Assembly (NCBI RefSeq): GCF_000182925.2
Contig: NC_026503.1
Location: 2,790,001-2,854,000, forward strand
Source of the DNA: Neurospora crassa OR74A
Taxonomy: Eukaryota; Ascomycota; Sordariomycetes; Sordariales; Sordariaceae
Direction of reading: 5' to 3'
DNA length: 64,000 bases
This document shows positions 1 to 11,825 of this stretch, piece by piece. The notes below the pieces were generated by a model. It searched no databases. It was given only the letters and a program-made list of their open reading frames with translations, and was not told the DNA's origin. Every line of letters begins with the position of its first letter. The first letter of the stretch is position 1. The translations under genes and the position numbers were made by a program.

Positions 1-642
1 AGCCTGCAGGCACCATATAACGTCTCTCATCTGACCCCTTCACCACAACGGGCTCTGCTGTGCTGGTCTCATGGCGCAGTGGTTCCGTTCCGTTGATGAA
101 AACATTGCCGGGTGCGCGGTACTCGTGGCATGGTTTTCGTACGTTGCAGCTGGAGCATTGTGGTTCGTTCCACTAGCTTACCTGGGCGACCGAGCTTTTT
201 GCGATTTCCATCGAATAGCGGGATGGCTGGAGATAAAGCATTTGGGTGTTTGCATTTTTCTTCTTCCTTTTTTTTTGAATTTTTGAAGGAGGCTTTTGTT
301 GATCGCAGTAGGGAAGATGCGCATCATCAGTCTCAGGTTCAGAACACAACGAAGACGCGCTACGCAGACATGGCATTGAAGCAGGCCAGAACATGCTTAT
401 AGGGGAGAATAATGGAGTGATTCAATGATATATCAACACCCGCTCCTTCTGGCAATTGCCCGCGTGAAGCGTAAATCGCCTCTCAATCCGCTCCCCACAT
501 CTGGGCGTAAATGCATGCTACCGTCTTCTAAATCAATCATCCCTTTTCCTTTCCCGCTTCCTTTAACCCCCTCTCCCAACCTTACATGCCCTACCTAACA
601 CTCTCCCCATCTATCCTCACCCTCCGTACCAATCCATCGTTG
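1..642. other. Intergenic, no gene seen
   Basis: Only short overlapping open frames with no recognisable protein features are present. The stretch is C/T-rich from about 540 to 680, which would fit the downstream side of the small minus-strand gene that follows. Confidence 0.5.
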
Positions 643-749
643 TTATCCTTTACCCTCACCTTTATCACCACTCTTAGCTCCCTCACCAGCCTCCGCAGTG
701 GTTTCCACGGTAGCCTTGTCAGTCGTCATTGGCACTGGTCCTGCCCCTG

Positions 750-977
750 CTACTGAGTGCCAGTACCCTTTTCAGCCTCTTCCTTCATCTTCTGCTTCTC
801 GGCGGCCTCGGCCTTGGCCTTTCTCTCCGCTTCGTGCATTTTTTTCTTCTCAGCCTCCCACTGGTCCTTGTCCATCTTGCTTTGAAGCAGCCTCATTGAT
901 CTCTCCAGCTCCTCTTCTTGCTTACCGCTGAGTTTTTGGCCGACGGATTCGTGCTTTGGGGGAGGCTTGTTGTCCAT
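750..977 (-). CDS. Small Lys/Glu-rich hypothetical protein (75 aa)
   Basis: I do not recognise this gene. The ATG at 977 opens a 75-residue frame ending at TAG (750-752). After a proline-rich start (MDNKPPPKHES) it is almost entirely charged, dominated by Lys, Glu, Ala and Gln, and should form one long alpha-helix or coiled coil. No signal peptide or membrane segment is visible. The frame is open upstream to 1223, but that part is low-complexity (His run, Arg/Ser) and looks non-coding, so I prefer the internal ATG. Just past the stop, an adjacent frame encodes another Glu/Gly/Lys/Thr-rich stretch ending at TAA near 643. A frameshift or an unusual splice may therefore shorten the listed protein. 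Function unknown. Confidence 0.5.
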   Translation of the reverse strand: MDNKPPPKHESVGQKLSGKQEEELERSMRLLQSKMDKDQWEAEKKKMHEAERKAKAEAAEKQKMKEEAEKGTGTQ

Positions 978-1904
978 TTGGTGGATGACAGGAGGAGATG
1001 ATCTATAATGTGTTATGTGGTGATGGTGGTGGTGGTCTTGATATTCTCTGAGTATGCGTGGGCTTCGTCGACTGACCCGCTGACCTGCTGTTGGAGGAAG
1101 AGAAGAGGTGAGAAGTGAGGGATGGTCTTGCGAAGGGATTCTGTATAGTTGTTGGGTTGACAGTACCTTGACTGGATGTAAACGCAAGGGTCGCCTATGG
1201 TTTCGTATCCGTTTTTGGGTCACAGTTGCTTGTTTTGTTCTGTCTCGAGACGGCTCCGCGGAGATGGGTTGTAAGTGATGAGCAAGGTACGGTAGGCGGG
1301 TACAGGGATGTCATTGGATTCGCGTCATTGAGACGAAGTAATTCTAATGATGGGCGAAATGCTGGATTTGTGGCTTGGAGGAGAGTAAAGGAGTGGCGGG
1401 CCACCAGGCCAGGTCTAAATACTGCCAAAACGGAAAACTGGATTGGGGTGCGCCTTCCACGCGTCTCATTATCCATTCATCTTCAGTTGTGAGTCACAAG
1501 TATCTAGAAATTAAACGATGTGGTCGCCCCTGCATTAGTTGTTGCGGATAGACTAATTTTATCTTGTTGCTTGTTTATTGACGTTTTCAACGTCACCTCT
1601 GACACCCACAGCTGTTTACTCTTTCCCTTCCTAACAGTCTTCGTACACCGAGTCTCCGATGCTGCTGATGCTGCCCTTATCAAGAAACGGTCTCAATAAA
1701 CGTGCTCGTAAAGACTGGTGTGAATCAGCCGATGTTGCATCGTCGTTCCATTCCGCGTTTTGAGGCAGAGCAGGGCGTCTGAGGTCATAGGTATTTAGAC
1801 CCGAATACACTCGAGGGTATATGACTACCTCTTTATACACAGCACTCACCCCCCTTTTGGTTTCGTTTTTCCACACACATCATCTTATGCTGCAAACGCA
1901 CTAC
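978..1904. other. Intergenic between small protein gene and HIS6
   Basis: Contains the upstream region of the small minus-strand gene and the downstream region of HIS6. The open frames at 1195-1492 run opposite one another and show no family signature. Confidence 0.5.
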
Positions 1905-3096
1905 TCATTGCCGGCGATTCCACTCCACGCATTCCTGCAACGTGACACCCTTTCCACCAAAGCAATCCAGCGCGCTGCCGATAGTCAGGTCAACCTTGCC
2001 ACCACTCAGTCTCTTGACGGTCTCCAGGTCCTCCAGGTTGCGACCGCCGCCGGCATAAGTAACGGGGATGGAACACCACTCGGACAGCCGCTGGACGAGC
2101 TTCTCGTCAATGCCTTTTTGCAACCCTTCGTTATCGGCGGCGTGGATGAGAAATTCAGAGCAGTAAGGTTCCAATGCCTTGATGGATTCTGTGTGTGATT
2201 GAGTCAAAAAAATTGGATCAATGGGTGAGTCATACACCAGAACAGGACGCAAATGGTAAATGAGGAACGAAAAGACATAAATATAGACTTACCCTCGCTC
2301 ACTTCCATGTCAGTAATAGTCTGCCACTTGTTCATGGCGACAAACCACCTGTCGTCTCCCTGGCGGCGACAGCTCAGGTCGATGACCAGCTTGCTCTTGT
2401 CACCGTCAAGAGCGGCAAGGACGGCGTCGAGGTGGGACTGGGAAAACTTGCCGTTGGGGAAGAGGTAGGAGGTGATGATGACCTGTGATAGTAGAAGCGG
2501 ACATTTTAGCGGGGTGATCTTGTGAAAAGAGAAGGAAGGTATGAACGACGGTGGAAGGGAAGCTCGATGAGCCCGAGGTCAGAGGTCAGAGGGATGGATC
2601 ATGATAGCATGCGGCACCCCTTTAGGAAAGTAAACAAACAAAACGTTCTGGGAAGGAGAACAGAAACATGCCCCTCCACAACTCCCCAACTCAAACCCAA
2701 AATGCAAACAACAGCCATGCCCAATACCTGTCCCATTTGAGGTAAAACCAGGAAACCGCTTGACCAAAACACCACACAAAACTAAAATCAACCAACCTTC
2801 TCAGCGCCCGCCTCCACCCACTCCCTCGCATTCGCATCCGTGATGCCGCCTCCGACCTGCAAGCCGCCCGGCCAAGCCTTCAGCGACTCCAAGGCCGCCT
2901 CCTTGTTCCCCGGCCCCAACATGATGACGTGCGCTCCCGACAAGTCATTGTCGCGGTACAGCTTGGCAAAGTAAGCAGGGGGGTGGGGAGAAACAAAGTT
3001 GGTCCTGAGTTCCGAGGTCGCGCTGTCGAGCGTGCCGCCGACAATTTGCTTGACTTGGCCGGCATGGAGGTCGATGCAGGGGCGGAAGCGCGTCAT
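1905..3096 (-). CDS. HIS6: ProFAR isomerase, histidine biosynthesis (HIS6/HisA family)
   Basis: Exons on the minus strand are 3096-2797, 2482-2293 and 2188-1905, giving 257 aa; yeast His6 is of similar size. The enzyme is a (beta/alpha)8 barrel that isomerises phosphoribosylformimino-AICAR-phosphate to the ribulosyl form (EC 5.3.1.16) in the cytosolic histidine pathway. Family features seen: start [21 protein letters not shown] with the early catalytic Asp, the phosphate-binding LQVGGGI about residue 80, FLIHAAD in the last third, and a second phosphate-binding segment VTYAGGGRN near the C-terminus. Intron 2 has GTAAGT/CACAG borders. Intron 1 is long (314 nt) with a weaker GTTGGT donor but restores frame exactly. 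It is divergent from faf1 across 543 nt carrying two TGACTC hexamers, the core of the Gcn4/CPC1 site. Neurospora uses its own his locus numbering, so the yeast symbol is given. Confidence 0.9.
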
Positions 3097-3145
3097 TTTG
3101 GTGTAGGGTGGTGGGTGGGGGGTTTAAGTTGTTGAGTTGTTGATG

Positions 3146-3151
3146 TGACTC
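3146..3151. promoter_or_regulatory. TGACTC, possible CPC1/Gcn4 half-consensus upstream of HIS6
   Basis: The hexamer TGACTC lies about 50 nt upstream of the HIS6 start codon. It is six of the seven bases of the Gcn4/CPC1 consensus TGACTCA. Cross-pathway control of histidine genes by this bZIP family is established in fungi; use of this copy is inferred. Confidence 0.4.
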
Positions 3152-3404
3152 GATAAAAGGTGAAGCTTCAGGTGTCAAGGTTCTAGTGTGGGTGACGCGC
3201 AGGACGGGATGGGATGGGATGGATGGAATGTGAGATTCCCGGGCGTCACCATCTGGGCCCAGCCGGACCTAGGTGAGGTGACGAGCCCGTAATCGCAATC
3301 AAGGATGCCACTCGCTATGTTTCAGTAGGGTAGCCCTATGTGTTCAGTGGGCTTTAGAGGTACCCTACCGGGCAGTGCCGGACACAGTGCTGTAGATCCC
3401 TCCC

Positions 3405-3410
3405 TGACTC
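3405..3410. promoter_or_regulatory. Second TGACTC in the HIS6/faf1 divergent promoter
   Basis: A second TGACTC sits about 310 nt upstream of HIS6 and 230 nt upstream of faf1. A hexamer is expected by chance every few kb per strand, so this one alone is weak; two in 543 nt beside a histidine gene is suggestive. Confidence 0.3.
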
Positions 3411-3639
3411 CACTGCATGCCGACTACTGCGTAGGTATAGGAACCCGAAAGGGGAGCTGCATGCATGCTAGAGGTACCTTATCGATAAGCCCCAGATGGT
3501 CCCTTGTCCAGCATTGGACCAACTGCAAGCCAAAAATTTTGGACTGCGGCAAACCAACCCGCTGCAACATAATCGCAACACCAACTTAATTTCAACTGCA
3601 TACCGTCTCGTATCTCGTCGTCGAACGTCGTCTTAAAAA

Positions 3640-4907
3640 ATGCCGTCAGCCACACTACTAGGAAAGCGTAAAAGCATAGCCGCCCAGCCCGAGGCGAAGA
3701 AGAAAAAGCGAGTTGCGGAGGACCTTGAGGTCAAGAGAAAGAAGCAGAAACTCGCCAAAAAGGAGGAAAAGCCCGTGAAGAAGGCAAACGAAGAGGAAGA
3801 AGAGGAACAACAAGATATCAGCGACGCGCTTTCCGTTTTCCAGCGCGCCTTTGAGGCTCGGTTCAAACCAATTGCTTCTGCTCCTGCTACCACTACCACA
3901 ACAAAGGCCGAGAAATCAAAGTCGACCAAAAACAAGACAAGGAAAGCCCAAGAGGATGGGGACGGCGTCGGTGATAATTTGGACGAGGACCAAATACTTG
4001 AGGACGATGATGCGGTAGATTCAGGCTCGGAAGACGACTCTTCCGGCTTAGAGGATGAGGAGGATTATAGTGGCAGCGACAGTGAAGAGGAGGAAAAGGA
4101 TGATGAGGATGCCCCTAAGGTAATGGTGGTGGACTACTCAAAGGACCCGTCAAAGGTGGATACGTCCAAGATGTCAAAGAAGGAGCTAAAAGCTTACTTG
4201 GTACGTTCTTCCACTTTTCTCATCGTGTTACTCAACTCTTCTGGGGAGGACGGACGAGTTCACTAACACATCCCCACCTTTAAAAACCACAGTCCTCCAA
4301 ACCCCCCAACGCCATCCTCGACTCCAACTCCCAAACAAACGGCACCAAGGCCAAAAAAGACAAGGATGGTGAGGGTGAGGACAGCGCCGCATTCCTCGCC
4401 AACGACCTCGCTCTCCAGCGCCTCATCGCCGAGTCGCACATCCTCTCCGCCGCCGGCGGCAACGCGTCGCACTACCTCTCTAGCGCCGCCGCCGAAACCG
4501 ATAAGAACACGCGCGCCTTCGCCGAGGGCCGCATCCGCAAAAAGACGACGGACATGCGCATGCAAGCGCTTGGGGCAAAGGGCAGTGTGCTGGAGCAGGA
4601 GAAGATGCCGATGAACATGCGCAAGGGCATCAAGAAGGCGTCAGAGACGTACGAGCAGAAGAGGAGGCGGGAGGCCAGGGAGAATGGCATCATCCTGGAG
4701 AAGGCGTCCGGCAAGGGCAAGGGTACTGTGAAGAAGAGGAGTGGAGGAGACAGGCCGGTGGATATGCCTGGTATAGGAAAGATGAGGGGCGCACAACTTA
4801 CCATCAGTTCAAGAGAGATCAGGAGTATGGAGAACTCGGGACCTGTCGGGAGAGGAGGAAGGGGAATGGGTGGAAAGGCTAAGGGCGGGCATAGGAAGAG
4901 GAGGTGA
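3640..4907 (+). CDS. faf1: rRNA-processing / 40S assembly factor, FAF1 (C1orf131) family
   Basis: Exons 3640-4200 and 4293-4907 give 391 aa. The intron has a GTACGT donor, a CACTAAC branch site and a CACAG acceptor, phase 0. The N-terminal half is a basic nuclear/nucleolar-type region (LGKRKS, EAKKKKR, KRKKQK) followed by acidic Glu/Asp/Ser tracts around residues 105-170. The conserved part is in exon 2: an FLANDLALQRLIAESHIL segment, a Lys/Arg-rich region with KRRREARENGIILE, and a Gly/Lys/Arg tail ending GGHRKRR. This layout matches yeast Faf1 (346 aa), which acts in early cleavage of pre-rRNA for the small subunit. The assignment rests on the exon-2 block and composition; other nucleolar Lys-rich proteins are possible. 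Confidence 0.72.
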
Positions 4908-6201
4908 GGAGCGCGTTTTGGGCCTGTGCCTCATTGATGATTCTTGCCTTTTGGGTCAGGCGAGGTTCTGGTTCTCACCTGCGCTGGACCCCCTCTTTAC
5001 GTCCTTGCCTCGTGCTCGCCGTGGACGGCATGGCCGGGAGGACAAGACATCCCGGCGCGTTTTACAACTGTGTCAGGCGATCATATTTGAGTCGTTGTCA
5101 GCCTGGTGCCGGATGTTTTGAGCACATGCTTCCACACCGGTTCGGAAGGGCTCTGATACATCTTGAGCCTTTCTCGCAACTAGCTCACCCTTGGGCAGGC
5201 CTTCAAGTTCCCTCGGGCATCAGTCTTGCTGAGGCCACGCTGCAAACATTGTGGAAATGACGCAGCTACCTCTTTGACTCATCAGCATTGAAGCGCAACC
5301 TCATGATTCGAGATGGTGGGCGACACTTCGATGCAGGGAGCAAACACGAAGAGACCAGTCAGTCCTTGCTATCATCACGACGGAGCAACGTTCGTGAATC
5401 AACTTTATATGCAAACCGAGCACCTACCCCAATAGCTACAATTCAGTCTATGTGCGGACAGCTCATGACCAGTTACGAAGGTCAAATTCTTAGAAAGATT
5501 TTCTTTTCTCTCTTTATCTCTGCTCGCATTTCTTTGTCTTATTACTGCTCTACTAACAAGACACCCAGAATTCGACAGAATTAAGGAGGGCACCAGCCCA
5601 ATTAGACAATGAAGAGTAGGTAGGTACTAAGTAGTGTGTGTTACTCGGCAACGTGTGTACTTTACTCAAATGATGGCAACATAGAACAACCGGCAGCAAA
5701 CACCAACGCGCCAGCAAGCTTCCAGATCCAGACCAGCCCGGCAAGAAAAGAGAGAGAGATATGTAAAAAAAAAAAAAAAAAAAAACAGAGAACGACAAGT
5801 AGTAAAATGACCTTGGTCCTGTTGAAGCGAAGAAATAAAAAGAAGGCAGCGAGGCTATGCGACGCTTGCTATCCACCCGTCAAACATGCCAGAGCCAGAA
5901 TTGATGTACCAGACCACCGCAATGCACCCAAATGCCATGTATGCAATGTAGTGTGCATTCCGTGAATCCCGCGCTTCGCTGAACGACGGGCAGAAAAGAG
6001 CACGATCATGGTTCTATGATGTCATACTCCACGCGCGGTGCCCTATCACGGTTCCAAGCACCGGGCTTTTCCACCACCAAAAGGCACCTCTTTCCATGCA
6101 TCATCTGTTTTGTTTTCCCAATTCTCTCATATCTCTTCACAGCATGTTCTCATGACTCAACATTACAACACTTGTTTGGCGCAAACGAGAGCCAGCCTGA
6201 C
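4908..6201. other. Convergent 3' regions of faf1 and bud-4
   Basis: The two genes converge here, so both 3' UTRs and terminators should lie within. A 21-nt A run at 5765-5785 is the only notable repeat. Open frames are short and unrecognisable. Confidence 0.5.
5765..5785. repeat. Poly-A/T mononucleotide tract (21 nt)
   Basis: Uninterrupted run of 21 A on the + strand, in the interval between the converging faf1 and bud-4 genes. Confidence 0.9.
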
Positions 6202-9200
6202 TTATACAAGACTGCTCTTCGTTCTCGAGTGTACCCGTCGGCCCTCGGCACGCTTGCGAATCGTCTCCTCTCTCTTCAACACCAACTCGCACCACTTGCC
6301 TTTCAGCTTCGATGGGCTGCCCGTTACCGTGTCGTCATCGGAAGCAAGAATCGTGTCACGACCAATGACTTCACCGAGAACCTTCATCCAGCCCTCCTTC
6401 TCCTCAGTGCTGTCGGCGTAGAAGTCGATCAGCTCGCCGTTATTGAAGCGAATCCGGAACCCTTCTTCGACAAACATGTAGCCTTCCTCGTCCTCGGCGA
6501 ACGCAGAGCGACGGCGCTTGCCGTTCTTGCCAGTAATTTCTTTCTCCATGAGGGCGCGACGATCATCGATGAGCCGCTTGGCATTCGCGAGATTGATGGT
6601 TGCTCGTGGCTGTCGAGTTGCCTCGTGATAGGCGGTCAGCTTAGTACCAACCAACTTGAAGTAACGGCGACGCCAGTACTATAACAAACCTTGTTAGCAA
6701 GAACGTCAAGAGTCATTACGGGACATGAGCGCAAACATACCGGGCAATCTCCACCCTGCTGGCTGAGAACACCCTCCCAAGATTGGGCCAGGCGCTCCTC
6801 AGCAGCCTTCATCTCGCGAATGCACGAGTTCATGCTCTTGGGCATATCCTCATCGGTCGCTCCCTTGGGACGAGGTACGAAAAGAAGCTGGAGTTCCAGC
6901 TTTCCGATCTTATACGGCGCACGGCGAACAGGCCCGGTACTACCGCGCTTGCTCTTGACGCTTGAGGCAAAACCGGCCTCTTCCGTAGCCCACTCGTTGA
7001 AGGCTGCAACTTCCACTGTATACGGGCGTCCGAAACAGCGCGTTTCGTGCTCCTTAAGGCACACATAGGAACGAGCGAAACTTCCGTCTTCGGCGGCCAA
7101 AGGGGAGAGAAGATCCCATGCCGTAGGCTGAGTCTTCATTTGCCGGGCAGCAGCTTCACGCTGCTGTTGCGCCAGGCGCTCTTCCTCTTCTTTTTGTCGC
7201 ATCTCCATTTCGCGCCGCTTCTTGGGTGAAGCAAACACTCTGCTGAATGTCGACGTCTTGGCCTTGGTAATCTTTGCAGGAGATGGTATCGCCTTTTGCT
7301 TGACCGGGGCGGGCTTCTCCAGTTTGACGTTCAGAGTCAATTGGAATTCCAGGTCGTTTGGTACAACAAGTTCGAACTCCTGGCCGATGGGTGCATTTCT
7401 GGCAAGCTCCAACCAAGCCGTCGTCACACAGTGAACGCCGTTGTCCAAGGTCAAAGCAAACCAAGTCCGTTCGTCTACAGCATGGTTAGTCGAACCGCCT
7501 TTTGTCGTCAAAGCAGGAGACTTACTCTTTGGAATGGGCAGATCGAGATCTTTCACTCCCATCACTTTAACGAACAACCGACCCCTCTCCCCGCTCTCTG
7601 GCCCCTCCATCCCGGCATTGAGGTCGTCTTCGGTTGTCGAGGTTGTTGCCGTGGCATTACTCTCCTGGCCAGGAAGTGGTGGCACCGGCCCGGTGGTACT
7701 GGGTCGCTTTTTTAGACTCCTCTTTCTCGGTTGAGGATTCCACGGCTCCACTGTCCACGACTGAGGACGATTCGCCTTCACGGGTGAGCCGCCCGCGGAT
7801 CGGTAGCCGTTACGAGAATCGTCGCCATCCTTATCACTGGCAGTAACCATTTTGGTGTTCTGTCGCATGAGATAACCGCGCTGTTTACGGGTCGTAACGT
7901 TAGCATCGAGAAATACATCTTGTGGAACTGGGTCGGGTTTGGTTTTGCTCTCGGACGCTTGTCCAGTGAAAGTAAAGCCTCCGGTTGTGGTGTGGGATTT
8001 GTTTAGGAAATTGTCAAAAACAACCTTTTGCGCCTCAATCACCCTCTCGAAATCTCTTTCGAGGCTGAGGCCAACATCGATATCTAGGGTGAGACTGCGG
8101 TTCTTAAAGCTAGGATGGCGCATCATGTAATCATCGGCCGAGGCTCTCAGGAGTTCTGGCTCCATGTCTTTCGAGATACGGCTACGGTGGCGTTCTGGAA
8201 TCTGGGGCGTGGCGGGAATTTCACGGCTAACATGGCGACGAGCCTCACGCATGCTTTCAATATCGGCAGGTGTCGCCGACGGCCGAGTCTTCAACTTGGA
8301 ACCAGACGCTGACTTAATGGTCGCAACTTGTTCCGGGATGGCGGGCGATGCGCGAGCTTCTTCTTCATCACTGTCGGGCATGGGACGGTGGATCACGGAC
8401 TCTGGAGTACCTGGCTCTTCTTCGTACTCATCTTCGTCATCAGGGTCTCCCCAACCCGAGCCATCATATTCGGGCTTTGACAGCACCTTCTTCTTGCTGG
8501 GCGTTGCTGGCCTCTGTTCGACGTGGATTTCCGGCACGGCCAGCGTTTCCGTTTCCTTGTTCTTTGTTGGCTCAGCGACTTGCTCGGGCTCCTTCGCCTT
8601 CTCCGACTCAGCAGGTTTACTTGTGAATGACTCCAATCCCTCGGCAAAATCTCCATCCTTGTCTTCCTTGGAGAGCTCCAGAGAGCCGCTCATGCTGGAG
8701 GAAGAGATGTCTCTTACCGCGGGCACCTCAATTGCAGGGGTAATTGATGCCCTTGGGGTGGATACCTGATCATCCTCATGATCGTCCTTCTCGGGATCTG
8801 TGCCAACAGAGTACTGGCTTTCGGTTTCATCGTCACGGTGTGTTTCGGATGCATCCGCCTCGCTGTCGACAGTCTCGGTATGATCATACGTATCCGCAAC
8901 CGAATAGTCGTCTTCACTGTCGTAATCATGGTGTGGACGTTTGATTATGACACTTCCCTCTTCCTCGCTGTCGGTTTCATCGCTGAAGTCCGAGTCGTTT
9001 TCGGTGCTAGGAATTGGCACGTCTGGGTCGTAGGCAGCTGATTGCCGAGGCGGAGACAAGGTTGGGGGGTCAGAGAAGTTATAATCCGACTCCCGCTCAC
9101 CCTTACCGTTGACCCGACGCAGAATCGATTCGCGTGAGATACGCGGTGGCAATTGGTAGTCTTCAAGATCTCCAATGGTATCGTTTTCCTCCTCATCCTC

Positions 9201-10639
9201 CTCAGGATGTGAAAGAGGGCTGCTCAGCGGCTCCCGTTCAGAACTGTGGCCCTCGCCGCGGGCGTGGGTACCAGCACGACGCATACGACGCTCCCGCTGC
9301 TGCTCAGCAGCGTGTTTGCCATCGTCAGAAAGCATCATTAGTTTGAGGCGCTCTTCAAGAGACATTTTACCAGTGCCGATATTTTGCATATCCGCCTTGG
9401 TCAAGGGAGCCGGCGGAGGAGTAGGCAGGCTCCTGACAGGAGAAAGGGCGTTGGGAGAGGCAGAATCGCTCCTGGATGATTGTCCAGGAAGTGGTGGCAA
9501 TGGCCTATGGTCACCATTCGAAGTCCCCTCCGAGCCGACACTTCTCGAGAAAGGGTCATCGTTCTCGCCCTGTCTCCAGTCCTCTGGGCCAACAACGGGG
9601 GTCTTGTCTGTATCCTCAAGCGAGGCATCAAAGCTGTCCCCACTTTCACTGTGATCATCATCGTGCAACATGTAATGATCATCGTCGTCCTCGTCTTCCT
9701 CCGAATCGTAGCTCCCCTCTCTGGAATTGCTGCCGATTGACGATAGATCCGGGGTCGCCATTTCGTATTCGTTCACTTGAGGCGGAGCGGCATCAAAAGT
9801 GACACTCTTTGCGTGGCGGTGGAGCGCTCTGCCGGTTGGTAGTTCATTGCCGTTCTCGTCTGTCGTCCATGTACCATTATCGTGGTCAAAACTGCTCCTA
9901 AATCGGCTTGAGAGCGATGACTTCATGGGCGAGGTGGACAGGCTCTGGCTTCCTTGCTCCTTATCCCTATTCGGTGTTTCCGGGCGAGCCTGGGCAGGCA
10001 GGGTGACTGGAGGCGCAGTAGGCCGAAGAGGGGGGCTCAAGACGGGGATGCTGGTGCTGCTTTGGCTCCTCCCATGGCCACGAAAACCGCTGAATCCCAT
10101 ACCACCAAATGCGTTTCCCTGGATCTTGGACAGCGGGCGTTCGACCGGGGGGCGAGGGGGTTCCTGGCCCGGCTTGACTTCGGAGGCGAGAATGTTGCTG
10201 TTCTTGACGCGGGACGCCTTCTGCAGACGCTCGATGGAGGAGCGACGGACAGGCGAGGGGGATCCGGTGCGACTATCGAGACTGTTCTCCGAGTTGAAAC
10301 GGGTTTGCCAAAATACACGCGGGGAGGTCGCGTTATCCACGGGCGACATGGGCGACGACTGGAAGGGGGAGGAATCGGTATTTAGAGGCGACATCTTGGA
10401 CTGTTCCTCCGACGTTAGCATGGTGAATGCAGGTACAGGCAGTGGAGGCCAAGGAGATATGCGACATGCATGGAGCAAGGAGAAGTTGATGGAGCTCTGC
10501 TCCTGGGTCTAGCGGCTATGTATTGGCTTACCTTTGCCTGTGCCTGGCTGGAACCGGGCGAGTTCCTTCTCTGTTCCGTGGGCGAGATCTCGGATAGCGG
10601 CCGAGGGATAGCACTCTGCGTCTTGGACGGGATAGGCAT
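6202..10639 (-). CDS. bud-4: BUD-4, anillin-like septation / bud-site protein with PH domain
   Basis: Exons on the minus strand are 10639-10532, 10400-7526, 7474-6741 and 6678-6202 (1,397 aa). Intron borders are GTAAGC/ACAG with a GCTAAC branch, GTAAGT/TGTAG (51 nt, readable through in frame) and GTATGT/TATAG. The first two thirds are disordered, Ser/Pro/Asp/Glu-rich with many SP and TP sites. Around residue 990 begins the anillin-homology region, with GRLFVKVMGVKDLDLPIP and TWFALTLDNGVHCVTTAW. The last exon encodes a pleckstrin-homology domain starting WRRRYFKLVGTKLTAYHE. Fungal BUD-4 scaffolds the contractile ring or septin collar at septation sites with the BUD-3/RHO-4 module. An extra first exon (ATG at 10771, MASEEP) could splice in frame, so the N-terminus is uncertain. 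Confidence 0.85.
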
Positions 10640-11800
10640 AGTGTTGCCCTTGGAAAGGCGGAGGGGATGCACCTAGACGCGCCACGTAGTTAGCGGTGAG
10701 TGAACCAATGAGGTCATTGCCCCAACAGGGCAGTGGAGAGATGGTGCGCCCTACCGGTTCCTCCGACGCCATGGTTGTGGTGATGGACGGTTGGGCGTGG
10801 CTCGATGGAGCAGGCAGGAGGGAGGAGTGGTGGTCGACAACCAAATTACTTTGCGTTGATGCGGGAGCCGTTTGCTATAGCGATGGCATAGCAAGGTAGG
10901 TAAGGGATCGGCGAGGCAGCAAAAAAGGTACCGCGCACTGAGACAGATTGAAGATCGCGCAAAGCAAGGGCATACACACACGAGGGAAATGTGTGGTAAG
11001 TAGAGAAGAAAGTAGAGAGAGGTAGAGGCGGCCGTCCCCGTTGTGCTTGTGTACAAGTTGGGTTGTGAAATGGCGGACTTCCAGGGACGCGCTTGGGTTG
11101 CGATGCGACGCTTCGCTTGGGTGCTGCACTGGCAATCCTCGTGGAAATATCAACAACTGATTGGCGACCCGGTCGTATTCAAGTAGTCGGTCAAGCACGC
11201 GTTTCTCACACCGCAAATGAGGGCGATAAAAATGACGATGTGGTTCAGGTTGCAGACTTGTTATTGCGGAGGTATGGATGGATGGCCGGTCGAGCGCAAG
11301 AAATTGACAACAAGGAGACGACGGCCACGGCGAAGACGACGACAGCAATTTGGGTTGGGTTGACTGTACTGTGCAAAGTTGGGTTGCGGATTGGGAGTCG
11401 AGTTGGTCAATGGCAGGGCAAGCAGCAGTCAGCTTGGAGTCGTGGAAATGGAAGGTTGGAGACGGGGAGGAGAGAGGTCCAGCTCGCCGGGGTTGACCTT
11501 GGTCGTGGTGTTTATGGAAGGCATCCTCCGGTAACAGGATGAACCACGGCCTCTGATTGGCTGGGAAGCGACCAGCACGAGCCTTGACCCCCTCACTCTC
11601 TTGAAAAGTGGAGTTGCTGTAGTAACGCTAGAACACCAAGGTACAGGTGCGCACCACCCGTTCTTGCCTGGCGCGACCATGGTTTGAGACTCGATTTTGT
11701 TCCTTGGTTTTGCTCGCCGGAATCTGATGGAAGGGCCCTGCACTTGTGAAATGCCCTGGAGGAAGAGCGACCACTGCAACCCCAACAACGCACTGGCAAC

Positions 11801-11825
11801 CTACCTAGGTACCTACCTAGGGTAC
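11801..11825. repeat. Tandem CTACCTAGGT / ACCTACCTAG motif
   Basis: Two interlocked copies of an ACCTACCTAGG-like unit, partly palindromic around GGTACC. Similar TAGGTACC-type words recur in other intergenic parts of the window (3358-3366, 3471-3477). Confidence 0.5.
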
